A DNA stretch of 64,000 bases, taken from contig VZTG01010139.1 of assembly GCA_013397845.1 (NCBI GenBank), positions 82,937 to 146,936 on the forward strand, read 5' to 3'. Positions 47,581 to 58,135 of the stretch are shown one piece after another (position 1 is the first letter of the stretch; each line of letters opens with the position of its first letter). The notes under the pieces were generated by a model that was not told the DNA's origin, did not search any database, and worked only from the letters and a program-made list of their open reading frames with translations. Source of the stretch: Melanocharis versteri. Taxonomy: Eukaryota; Chordata; Aves; Passeriformes; Melanocharitidae. The translations under genes were made by a program, and so were the position numbers.

Positions 47581-47778
47581 GGACAGGATCAAGGTGAACT
47601 CCAGGGGCTGAGGAACCTGTGGGTGTGAGCAGGGGTATGAATTAAGGCAGTGTGGGAGCACCAGGAGCACAGCACAGCCCTGTCAGCCGCAGCCAGCCGT
47701 GCTTCTGTGTGTGCTGGGAAGGGCAGCTGGACTTCCATGATCCCTGTGGGCCCCTTCCAGCTCAGGATATTCTATAAA
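47581..47778 (+). mobile_element. CR1 3' end, plus strand
   Basis: The last 55 bp are distinctive: AGCTGGACTTCCATGATCCC, TGTGGGCCCCTTCCAGCTC, AGGATATTCTATAA. They are the sense counterpart of the 47157-47375 subfamily, some 400 bp away in the opposite orientation. The left limit (47581) is uncertain because the upstream GC-rich part is decayed. Confidence 0.78.
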
Positions 47779-48718
47779 GGGAAGGTGTTTGCCTGTGGCA
47801 CAGAAAACTATCTCTGGGCACAGCGATGCTCATGGTGACAGTCTCCACACCCAAGCGTTGGTCATGGTGCTGAGTAATCCAGGAAGTGTCATCCAGCATA
47901 TCCCTTTTTTCCAAGGATACCATTCCTTGTAGTTGATGAGAAGTTTTAGAAATGCAACCACAGAAAACAAGCTGTTCAGTAACCAAACCTTAGCAGGGCA
48001 AGACAATGGATGTTTTGCAGCTGACTCTAAGTGTTACATTTAGTGTTTAAACTCTTTTTCCTTTAGCTGTTCCTCCCCTCAGCCTTCCAGACTTCTAATA
48101 ATTGAAGCTTGGAGAAATCTGCAAAACAGCCCCAAGCTCCATTTAACACTTCTGTACTTTTTTCCTTATATCACAATAACATAGGGTTCATTAAACACCC
48201 CATGAATATCATTATTGAGTTGCATCAGACACCTTGCCCTTGCCAAGGGCTATTCCTTTTTATTAATGTGCCAATCCTTCTAGTTTGGGGTTGTTTTTTT
48301 TTTTCAAAATATGCTTTTATTTTTATTAAGCTTGCTTATAATGGCATATGTCTCAAGAATGTATTTGGACTCCTTCAATATTTACTCCTGTCAATTCCCA
48401 TTTGAATAAATAGACAGTTCCAGTTTTCTAAGCCACTGGCAACACCAGCTGCATGCTGTGGAGAACTTGCTGAGAAAAATTATTAAAAAAGATAGAAACA
48501 AGACAGAAAAAAAGATACTTCGATCTGAAACTTCTTGCATCTGGCTCCACATTCCCTGCTGGTGTTTGTGACACTGTGTGAAATTTAGTGTGAGTGTAAG
48601 TGAGAGCAGAAAGCAGCTCTGGGATTCTGGAAGAGAAAATAGTGCTCGGTAAGAGCGGCATTACAGCAGTTTGGTATGAAATTGATGGCACAAAATACCA
48701 CAAGTAATGAAGGAGTTT
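47779..48718. other. Unique non-coding sequence
   Basis: No gene or repeat recognised; T-run at 48293-48304. Confidence 0.55.
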
Positions 48719-49286
48719 AGAATCACAGAATCCTAGAGTGGTTTGGGTTGGAAGGGAGCTTCAGAGTTCATCTTCAATCCAGCCCTCCTGTCATAGGCAG
48801 GGACATCCATCACAGGATCAGGATGCCCAAAGCCTGTGGAGTGCTATTCCAGCCCTCTGATCATTTTTGTGGGCCTGCTCGGGACATGCTTTAGTAGCTT
48901 TATGTCCTTCCTGTGCCGGGCCCCAGGGCTGGAGCAGCTCTGCAGGTGGGGTCTCACCTGAGCGGGGCAGAGGGGCAGAATCCCCCTTTTCCTGCTGCCC
49001 ACACTGGGGGCTCAGCGCAGGGCACGGGGGATTTCTGAGCACATTGCTGGGGCATGGCCACTTTTTCACCCCCCGGCACCCCCAAGTCCTTCTCAGCACA
49101 GCTGCTCCCGATCCTGTCATCCCCCAGTGTTCACTGCCATTGCCCAGATGCAGGATCTTGCTCCAGACCTTTTGAGTTTCATTAGGTTTGCATGGATCAC
49201 TTTTTAGGGTCCTGTCAAAGTCCCTCTGGATGTTATCCCTTCCATCTACTGTATAGACTGCACCTCCCAGCTCTGCATTTGCTCAG
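48719..49286 (-). mobile_element. CR1 3' end to RT-proximal ORF2, minus strand
   Basis: GAATCACAGAATCCTAGAGTGG, TTGGGTTGGAAGGGAGC and GCAGGGACATCCATCAC, then internal ORF2 blocks: CGGCACCCCCAAGTCCTTCTC (KDLGVL-type), TTTGAGTTTCATTAGGTTTGC, and TCCCTCTGGATGTTATCCC near 49220. The match extends almost to the FADD segment but does not reach it. The middle is shortened. Confidence 0.92.
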
Positions 49287-49751
49287 ACCGTTATGAATAA
49301 TCACTGTTTTGTAGTATTCTGAAAGTACAGAAAACAAGAAAAATTGGTTTAGTTTAGCCAAAATTTATTACTATATCTCAGGAAATAAATGTTGAATATT
49401 TTTCATATAAATTCACACTAACACAGACATCTGATAATTGTCTGCTTACTTTAGTTTGAATGCAACCTGGATAATGTTCAGCCAATTCCAGGTGCTGTGT
49501 CCTAGCCTGACCAATCCACTGCACAGAGATCTTCCTACAGAGAATGAAAATAGATGTTCTGGATGTTTAATTCTTGGCATATGTCAGAAATGTGCTGTAT
49601 CCACTGCAGTGCATTTGTGCTGTGTTTCCCAGTGCTCAATTGTTGGTCAGGGCTCCCAACACCAACCACGATGTTCTCTATTTAAAATATCTGTATACAG
49701 ATTTAGGGCATTTCTGATGGATTTAGAAACACATCTTTGATGCTTTGAAAA
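49287..49751. other. Unique spacer
   Basis: Nothing recognised between two CR1 copies. Confidence 0.5.
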
Positions 49752-49890
49752 AACATAGAACCCCAGAATGATTTGTGTTGGGAGGGACCTTACAGCCCAT
49801 CCAGTGCCACCCCTGCCATGGGCAGGGACACTTTCCACTAGCCCAGGTTGCTCCAAGCCCCATCCAACCTGGCCTGGAACAATTCCAGGG
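49752..49890 (-). mobile_element. CR1 3' tail, minus strand
   Basis: ATAGAACCCCAGAATGATTTG, TGTTGGGAGGGACCTTACAG, CCCTGCCATGGGCAGGGAC, ACTAGCCCAGGTTGCTCC and GGCCTGGAACAATTCCAGGG. It ends in the conserved CTTCCAGGG block and is followed at once by a plus-strand CR1 terminus. Confidence 0.94.
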
Positions 49891-49928
49891 AAACCCAAAC
49901 CATCCTGCAATTCCATGACCCTGTGATT
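49891..49928 (+). mobile_element. CR1 terminal 38 bp, plus strand, abutting a minus-strand copy
   Basis: AACCCAAACCATCCTGCAAT and TCCATGACCCTGTGAT are the sense-strand CR1 terminus. With 49752-49890 it forms an inverted structure whose two outer ends are both CR1 3' ends, as expected if an insertion rearranged into, or landed in, the older copy. Confidence 0.75.
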
Positions 49929-51237
49929 TGATACATCATCCCTTCCAGATTATGTTGAAATTTATCAGCTTTTTCCACTTCAGCAAACCATAGAAGACTT
50001 GAGAACAAACCACAATGAATTAATTTAAAAATATACTCACAAAAAGCCTACTTATTAGAGTTTTGAACTTTGCCACTGATTACAGAATCATTTTGTGGTT
50101 AATTAAGGATGAATTGTAAACATTCTGGCAGCAAGAGAAAATTATACAAAGGAGATTCAGTCACCCTCTCCCAATTTAGAAGGAAGAATAAAAGAACAAG
50201 GAAGCCTCTGGCATCTTCAGCAGATAATGGCAGACTTGATTAGCTCCAATTTCTTATTGAAAAGAACTCAGCTGGTACAATTAAATGCATTTCATATGTC
50301 TTAGGCAGATGTTCGTGAAAGTTTTTCAGATTTTTAAAGCAGACCCATAAAAGCACAAAAAATTATTCCAAACTGCAAAGTTCTTTTTTTTTCTGTCCGT
50401 GGTTCATGCACACACCTAAATCAGGTGTTCAGATCTCAGCTTTGAGAGAAAAGTCAAGGAGATTGTACAACAGATTTTCCTTCACCCTGAGCCTTTAGAG
50501 CTTATGCTGGGCTACAGACAGGCAAAGTAATAATTGATACAATGAAAAAAAATCAGAATACCTATTTATTTATTTTAATTCAATTTAATTTTCTAAGTTT
50601 TATTTTATTAATTTATTTTATTTTATTTTATTTTAATTTTGCATGCAGTCTTGTTAGGAATATCTTTGGGTTCTCTCAGTTGCTGTTCCGTGCATATGCC
50701 CCTGTGAGGCTGGGATTTTGTTCCAGCTTCCTGCTTTAGTGGGCCAGGCTGCCTGTGTCAAGCAGCACAGCTCAAAGCCTATTTCTGACGTCTCACTGGG
50801 GCTCTGTCATCTGTTAATGTTTAAAGGTTTCTGTAATTCTGAAACACTGTAGAAAAAGCGATGAACCTGGACTAGAATTAATTCTAAGCCTAGGCTTAAT
50901 GTCGTCTAAGAAAATCTCAGTGTAAATGTTATTTTGTTTTCATCTCCGGCACTCTCTTCATGAACAATATTGACCCATTCGATTTTTTTTTTCCATTTAT
51001 CCTTCTTTCCTAAACTTTGCCCAGGAATTAATGGCACTGTGGTGGACAGCTCTATTGCAGAGCTTTTATAGTTTCTGCAGTTGGATATTAATGATTTTGT
51101 GACCATTTTACTTGGATGATTTGTGACCAATTTACTTGAATGATTTACTAGAATAATTTGAGGACATTCTTATATTTACCTTTTGTTTTTTCTTTATAAG
51201 AAGACAATATTTATTAAGAAAGTATTAGGCAAGACCC
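49929..51237. other. Unique AT-rich sequence with a simple repeat
   Basis: 50562-50640 is TTTTA/TTTA-rich simple sequence. Otherwise no gene or repeat recognised. Confidence 0.55.
50562..50640. repeat. TTTTA-rich simple repeat
   Basis: Interrupted ATTTT/TTTTA units, purest at 50612-50636. It is the complement of the AAAAT composition seen at 31223-31331. Confidence 0.85.
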
Positions 51238-51349
51238 TTATGTATATATATGTATATAGATAAATATACATACACACATATATATACACATACACATACA
51301 TATATGTAAAATATAAGTTTATATTTTACATTTATATACACACTCCCAG
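51238..51349. repeat. TA/CA-rich microsatellite with inverted repeat
   Basis: Mixed TATATA, TACACA and CATACA units. At 51306-51315 and 51320-51329 the arms GTAAAATATA and TATATTTTAC pair perfectly around AGTT; the pairing extends two more bases outward. Confidence 0.88.
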
Positions 51350-53397
51350 ATGTAAAGGATAAGTATAAATTTTACAGGTGGTTTGCTACTCAGTGATAAG
51401 CTACTAAAGGCTTGCTCATTCTGATTTGGGGGGGAAATCAGAACAACAACAAAAAAGTAGATTCCATGCAAGTCAAGCAAAAGATGTTCAGAGAGAAAAT
51501 ATGAGTTTTAACATATGATCACGAACATGAGTGCCCCACTCCTCAAAGCAATCTGTAATGGCTGAGCAGTCTCCCACAATGCAGGAATTTCAGTTACAGG
51601 AAAACCTATCTGTTTGTTTATAAATATAATACATAAAAAAAAAATAAAATATCTATTTACAGGAAATTTTGTATAAACAAAGGCTCTTCAGAGCCAGGCA
51701 AACTGGGTGTGGATATGTCTCCTTCACGTCGATCCACAGTTCAGCAAAGGAACAAGAACTTATTTATATTGTGCCATGCAGTAAAATTCCAGGTGATTGT
51801 AACAGTGGAAGTCCAAACTCAATGGAATCACTACACAAAACTCTCCATTGCTGGGTTTTTAGGAGCCTCCCTGGGTGACACAACAGGACCTGGATGGCTG
51901 TTGGACAGAACAAGCAGAATATACTCATTGGTTTTTGCTGTTAAAGCAGAGAAACAGGGCTTTGCTCCCTGACAGCTCCTGCCCCCTCTTCCATCCGAGG
52001 ACTTTGATCAGCTCCATGAACAAAGAACACCACTGGACAGTTGGAGACTCTTTTGTGAATTGACTTCTCTGGTACTGACTCTGCTTTTTTTAAGTTTCAA
52101 CATGAGAGGACAGAGAATTAGCTGCTGCAGGGATTCTTTTTTTGTTTTTGTTCTGCCTGTGTGAACATGAAAGAGCCTCATTCGTGTGCATATTTGGAAT
52201 TCCTATGTACTCCTTCACTCTTTAAAAAAAAAACAAACCCAAAATAAAATCTGAGAAGCTCATGCCCTTCTTTCTTTTCAGCTGAGGATGCAAAACTTCC
52301 ACTGCCCATCTCAAAGGGTTGTGAAAGACGAAGCAGGAGTTAAAATGTATTGAGAAAATGCTGTTATTTTTAGTAAATGATCCCATATCATAATAAGGGA
52401 TGATCCATAGTTGTCTCTGTATATTAGGAAAACACCAATCATTCAATCGGTTGTAGCTCTCCAAGCATTAACTCTTTAGCCTTCTACACACCCCTAGTAC
52501 CTGTGTGAGTTTGTAAGCAAAGATTGCGCTGCTAAGTAGAGTGATGCCAATTTAGACCATGGCCACTGAAACACATAATTACCCTCATTATCTTCTTTTA
52601 GTACCAGTGTTTTATCATGTGCCATACACTTTATTACCCAGCCTTTGGGGGCTAAGAGCCAGCTACACACTTCAGTAATCTGGAGGAACCCAAAAGAGAA
52701 TAAATCAAAATAACCTCACCTCACATAATATATTTTTCTATGAACATTTGTTTTGAAAAAAATTATTTGAATGCTGTATTCTTATTGATGGCCAAGCCCT
52801 TTCCACCATGAAGCATCTTCCTATGAATTTATGTCAGTTTTAAATTCCATTTCATATTGTTAAACATTAGTCAATGGCAGATTCTTGCAGTCAGTTAAAG
52901 CCAAGTGCTCTGCTTTGTTTACCTTTACAAAAGTCATCAGCTGTGTTTTGTTGTAGGTTTAACTATGCAACAAAATATATTTTTGAAAGGATTTTTGCAA
53001 CAGCAATATTATTGTGTGTTGGGTCTACATTATGTTGCAGTCAACATGCTTTTAACTGGAACTCTTTGAAATACAGAACAATGTGTGTGAAAGAAAACTG
53101 AACGAAGAAGAAAGAGTGTTTGGGTAATCCACAGAATTTATTTATCCACATTCAGCAAAGGAGGCAGCATTTACTCAGATTAAATATGCATTTCCTGAGA
53201 CTACTCAAAAACTGCTTTTCCTTTTTGTTTATCTTCTGTTCAAGCCCTCCAATTACAGTTTTCAGGACTAGAGGAGGTAGCTACAATGGGATTAGACCCC
53301 TACAGCCCCAGCTGAACAAAGCTGGTCACCTGGGGTACCTTGCCAATCATAAGCAACATGACAGATACAGGTTTTGGAATCAAATCAAATTTAATAG
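51350..53397. other. Unique non-coding sequence
   Basis: No gene or repeat recognised. Frames of 60-95 codons on both strands carry no signature. Confidence 0.55.
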
Positions 53398-54068
53398 AAC
53401 AGAATAATTCCAAATGGAAGGGACCAACAAAGATCATCTGTCCAACTGCCTGAACACTTCAAGGTTGATCAGAATATATTATTAGGGGCACTGTGTTAAT
53501 GGCTCAATCACTGCCAGGCTGGAGGCATCCCCCACCTCCCAAGGAAATCTGTTCATTGTTTGACCACCCTCTTCCTAATATCCAGTCTGAATCTCCCCTG
53601 ACAGAGCTTTAATCATTCCCATGGCTCCTGGCACTGGGTCCCAGGGAGAACAGAGTGGCATGTCCCTCTCCATGTCCCCTGAGGAAGCTACCGAGATCCA
53701 TGAGGTGACGCCTCGGCTTCTCCAAAGTAGACAAAACAAGAGTCCTCAACCACTTCTCACAGGTTGTGCCTTCCAGCCCTGTCTCCAGGGTTCTTCAGCT
53801 AGATGTGTCCCAGATCTCCACAATCCTTTGACATCTGTCCTTCATCCATGCGTCATGAACCTGCTCATGCCAGAGCTGGACAGCTTGGCCAGAGGGATGC
53901 TGTGAGGGGCAGTATCAAAACCCTTACTAAGAACCAGGAAAACTACATCCAGTGCCTTTCCTTCAGCCATGGAGCTGTGACCTTATCACAGGAGAAGACC
54001 AGATCAGTTAGGTGAGACCTGACCTTTTGGGAGCCCCTGCTGATTGTACAATAGCCTTTCAATAGCAG
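53398..54068 (-). mobile_element. CR1 left half (3' end to RT), minus strand, split by an LTR
   Basis: Starts ACAGAATAATTCCAAATGG with AAGGGACCAACAAAGATC. The RT part is seen near 53910-53960: GCAGTATCAAAACCCTTACT and ACTACATCCAGTGCCTTTCC, the reverse complement of the segment encoding the LDFSKAFDT-type block with the first catalytic aspartate. CCTGCTGATTGTACAATAGC follows. It is highly diverged with internal deletions, since the 3' end and RT are only about 500 bp apart. The rest of this copy continues at 54590. Confidence 0.85.
54064..54068. repeat. Target-site duplication, left
   Basis: AGCAG immediately before the LTR, identical to 54585-54589. Confidence 0.9.
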
Positions 54069-54584
54069 TGTCTTAGGTTACAATGTGAGATGTAACCAAA
54101 GTATGTATTCTATCACCATCTGTTCAAACCAGGTGGGGCAGTGCTCTTCATCTCTTCCATGACTCGTCTCTGCAAACTCCCTTTGGAGGGATATCTTCTG
54201 TTAATGGGCCATCAAGCCTCACTGCATGACTCATGAATTACATCATCTCATTGTGAGATGCTCTGCCCAGGAGGAGGAACCTGGATAAATTCTGAGTTTG
54301 GAACACCACAGCAGCCCTTACTACTGGATTCCCAGAGGACAAGAGCTACATAACCACCAGTGGAGCTTCAGAGGAAGAACAGACCCTTCTACAGGATCAC
54401 CACTTCAACAGGATTGCAGCCAGCATTTAAAATTGGACCACTAGCACCAGCTGACCGACAGGATGTCAGGTCGTATCTTGACTCTGTCAATTTAAGCCAG
54501 TGTTTTCTGCCTTTATTTTAATCTTCCTATTAAATTGTAGTTCTGACTTGGAATCTCCCACTGGTTTGCTTTCATACTAGCACA
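54069..54584 (+). mobile_element. Solo LTR, plus strand (same family as 20779-21350)
   Basis: Starts TGTCTTAGGTTACAATGTG and ends TTCATACTAGCACA (516 bp). It is flanked by perfect 5-bp duplications AGCAG, consistent with an ERVL-type integrase. Shared blocks with the minus-strand LTR include TCTTCTGTTAATGGGCC, TGTGAGATGCTC, GACCCTTCTACA and CACTGGTTTGCTTTCA; ATTAAATTGTA is a possible polyadenylation region. It lacks the extra 50-bp near-repeat of its sister. No retroviral genes are attached. It sits inside a CR1, so it is younger than that CR1. Confidence 0.95.
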
Positions 54585-54589
54585 AGCAG
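54585..54589. repeat. Target-site duplication, right
   Basis: AGCAG immediately after the LTR, matching 54064-54068. Confidence 0.9.
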
Positions 54590-54672
54590 CCAGTGGCATT
54601 TCTCCATATTTTATCCAGGTTCTGAGTTTAGACTCCCGGGTCTGTAGCTCCCTGGGCTCTTCCCTCATGTCC
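54590..54672 (-). mobile_element. CR1 right half (upstream RT), minus strand
   Basis: GACTCCCGGGTCTGTAGCTC and CCCTGGGCTCTTCCCTCATG are the reverse complement of the CR1 segment just upstream of the RT block in 53398-54068. It is therefore the continuation of that copy after removal of the LTR. It ends where a plus-strand CR1 begins. Confidence 0.78.
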
Positions 54673-54675
54673 TTC

Positions 54676-55012
54676 TTATGAATTGGGGAATTGGGCTTGT
54701 TCAGCTCAGTCTCCTGGAGAAGAGAAGCTTTGGGGTGACCTAATTGTGGCCTTGCAGTGCCTAAAGGAGCCGACAAGAAAGATGGAGAGAGACTGTTTAC
54801 AAGGGCCTGGAGTGACAGGACGATGGGGAATGGCTTCCCACTGCCAGAAGGCAGGGGTAGATGGGATATTGGGAAGGAATCCTTCCCTGTGAGGGTGGAG
54901 GGGCCCTGGCACAGTGCCCAGAGAAGCTGTGGCTGCCCCTGGATCCCTGGAAGTGTCCAAGGCCAGGCTGGAGGGGACTTGGAGCAACCCAGGGTGGTGG
55001 AAGATGTCCATA
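54676..55012 (+). mobile_element. CR1 fragment lacking its 3' terminus, plus strand
   Basis: TTGTTCAGCTCAGTCTCCTGG, GGGGTGACCTAATTGTGGCC, AAGAAAGATGGAGAGAGACTG, GGGAATGGCTTCCCACTGCC, GGAATCCTTCCCTGTGAGGG, CTGGATCCCTGGAAGTGTCC, CTTGGAGCAACCCAGGG and GTGGAAGATGTCC, then an abrupt switch to unrelated DNA. The last ~60 bp of CR1 are missing, which points to a later deletion. Well preserved otherwise. Confidence 0.94.
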
Positions 55013-57644
55013 TCCACTCTTCCTTATCCCTGGTATCCCTGCCTTGCTCCTGGCACAAAACAGATACTGGACCTTCCTCAGTAATGCACGTCAGGACTTT
55101 TGAAGTTCTCTTTGCCAGCTCAGGTTATTCCTGTATGAATATTTAAAAGTGCATTTCTAATCCCATGAAAAGACTTCTTCCTGATATTTTCAGAACATAG
55201 CACCTTCAGAACATAACACCTTCATCTATCCTTAAAAGCTGTCCCCTTATCTCAGTCTGAAAATTCCACTTCACCTTTTATCACTGGAATAATGTATTTT
55301 TCAAACACAAAAAAGGAATAAATCAGCTTCCTCATGTTTAGCCAAAACAGAATAATAGCATTCCTTGGACTCCCATCTGCACTGCCTGTTTCCTTCTCTT
55401 TCCTTTCTCTATTAGATTTATATACCACAATCTTCGTGTTCTTCTTTCATCATAATTACCTTTTTTTCAAGTACTATTTGTTCTTATATCTCCAGTCCAT
55501 ACCATGTACTTTTTTTATAACACAGGCCCCAGATTTTACCGGAATCTGGAAGCAGGTTCCCAGTTTCTCATGGCACTCTGGAGGATTTCTGGACAGGACA
55601 AGCTTATCTTTTGACATTTGTATTTTTTCCACTCTAAATATTATATTGCCACTGCCTTCCTGAACAGCTTATAGCTGTTTATGGCTGCTTGCCCTCTTAT
55701 CTCCTAATCCAAAAAACATTCCTTTTATTGGCAGAAGTATCCTCCTTATGCCCAAATTAATGGTTTCAAAAAGCCCTGAATGATCCAATCATATCCATCC
55801 CTTTGATCTTTGCACTTGGTCTACGTATTCTCAGATATTCTGTGCTATACCGAGTGTTCCTTCTCTTTTTGTTTATTCTCTTCATTGGTTTATATATTAT
55901 CGAATCCATACAATTCCACAAGATTTTATTGCATATTATAGCTAGTTTTTAGGAGGGGGGAGGGGTGAAACAAAGATCAGAATACACAATAGTAATAGAG
56001 GATTAAAAAAACCCCAACAAAATGTACTGTGCAGTTTTTAAACAAAAAACCTTTAAAAATACTGTCTGATAAGAACTTTTGAAAACACACAAAGACAAAT
56101 CTATCTCACATTTACTGACAACTCAGCTAAAACTCAATTTTCATTTATCTAGAGCTCCGTATGTAGTAGAGGGGACTAAGGGTTTGTTTGCCAAGTGAAT
56201 TCAGTGGGTGAAGTAAGAATATATAAGAAGTTTTGTTTAATGAGAACAAATATCTGTGCAATGCACTGCTGTGTTTTGGACAGGAGCACAGAGGAAGGGA
56301 AGGTACCAGTCTGCCCTTCAGGCTCTTCAGGCTGTCAGGCATCGTCTGACTGAACAGGAAGGGTACTCTTACCAGCTCTGAGCTTTTCAAAACCCTCTAG
56401 AGCATTAGATTCCATGGGATGTTTCCACAGATATTTCTCCAGTTTCATTATGCAGCCTGAGAAAAAGTTATTTTCCCCTTACTGTATTTAAATGTGCTGC
56501 AATGATATTGCTAAAGTACTGCTCTCAGATTTTGTATTTCGATCCTTTTGCTCCTCCTACCACTGAATGTTTCACTCTCTGGCACTTCTTTTCTCGATGA
56601 GGAGCCTTCCACTACTATGTGAAAGAATTTATTTGATCTCCATCACCCTCACAGCCCATCCCCATATCTCTTCTACTTGTTTTACCTTCTTTTCTGAGGT
56701 TGTAAAGCAAAGCTACACGTAACATGCAAGAATTCTGGTACTTGCTCAGTTTTTCACACACTGTTTTTGAGTGCTACAAACAGACTTACCCATGGAACTA
56801 TATAAAGACAAAAACTTCTAACAATGAAAACCTCTGCTGTCACCTTAAACTAAAGATGAGGTTCTGATTTATGGCAACAGCACCAGCACTGGGCATCCTG
56901 CAGCACAGATTTATTTATGAGTGCAGATGGAAAGATGTGTTTGTGCAGTTAAGTGCTCATTACATACAAAGCAGCTGCTTAGGAGTGCCTGGGGTGAAAA
57001 TGCTGATTGGGGTGCTAATAAATTATTCCAACTGAACTCTGAGCAGAGAGGTCTTTTCACTGGTGCAGATGACATTGAGCATCTGTGTATCCTCCAGTAA
57101 CTGTTCCCAGCCCCCACTGGCCTGTGGGCAATGTTACACAAGAAAAACCCTGTGGGCAACATCCAGTTCTGCTCTCCTTGTTACCTTCAGTTTTAATTTT
57201 TCATTTTCTGTGGCTCCCAGCAATTCTGTTGTCTCTTGCAAGTAACATGTTCCTGGGGAGCTGAACAGGAAGGAGGAGCACACAGAGACAGACATGGGAT
57301 TTTCTCACTCCAATTCCACATGCTATTTGCATGATTGTGCCTGGAAGGGATCAGATCCCTTCTGCATTGATAAATCTGAAGTGGAGATCAGAGCTGCTCC
57401 ATCCGAGGACAGGCTGGCACTAAGTGCTGATGCTTGTCAACACCACACAGTGTTGTATGCCTGTCACACGCTCATTAATCCCTTTTACCTGGTGTGTCTG
57501 TACCAACTGACACGGGAAAGCTGCTGCTCCTCTTCAGTGATAAAACTCGGGAAAAGCTCATGAGAAAGCTCTTTGGCACGAGAGATACTTAAATACTGTC
57601 TTTAAGTTATGACTTGTGGTTTCAAAATGGAATATATCAGAAAC
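55013..57644. other. Unique AT-rich sequence left of the CpG island
   Basis: No gene or repeat recognised over 2.6 kb, other than a G-run near 55952-55962. 56880-57250 is more GC-balanced than its surroundings but without a recognisable exon. Confidence 0.55.
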
Positions 57645-58135
57645 TCCGCGGCTGTAGCGGGAGCTGCGGGGGTGTCCGGGTGTCGGGTCACAGCGTAGCA
57701 AGAAGCTCTGAGGCAGCGGCAGAGAACAGCGGGACTGGACAGGGAATCCCTCCCCCAGGATTTCTCGCGGGTGCTGGCGGATCCCCGGCTCCGGGCTGCG
57801 CAGAGGGAGCGGCCCCAGCACGGACCGGAGCATTCCCGGCTCCCGGCACGGCACGCGCTGGCTCTGGGCTCCCCAGCAGCAGGGAAGCGGAAAAGCAAGC
57901 CAGCAAGCCCAGGCACAGTGACGGAGGGAAGGAAACAAACAGAAACAGGCGAAACCCAGGAAGCAGCAGGATCCAGGTCAGAGACACCAGCTCCGCGGCC
58001 AGCCGAATCGCCCGCCCGCGAGGAAGGCGCTGCCGCTCGCCCCATCCCCAGCTCTCCGCGGAAAGCCGGCCTGGCTCCCTCTCACCGAGATACTCCCGGG
58101 GCCGGGGAGTGGGGGAGCAGCGACCACCCCGGACA
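57645..58135. promoter_or_regulatory. CpG island, candidate promoter/first exon of unknown transcript
   Basis: Counting by eye gives about 44 CpG in about 490 bp, with G+C near 60-65 percent. That implies an observed/expected ratio well above the genomic background and of the order of 0.8-0.9. The rest of the window outside CR1 is CpG-poor and AT-rich. No CR1 or LTR blocks occur within it. CGCCCGCCCGCG (near 58009) is the densest GC-box-like stretch. A good minus-strand splice donor, CTCG/GTGAGAG, ends a possible exon at 58086; on the plus strand only weak CAG/GTCAGA (57976) is seen. Long frames cross it on both strands, as expected from composition. The direction and gene are unknown. It could also be an orphan or enhancer island. 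Confidence 0.7.
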
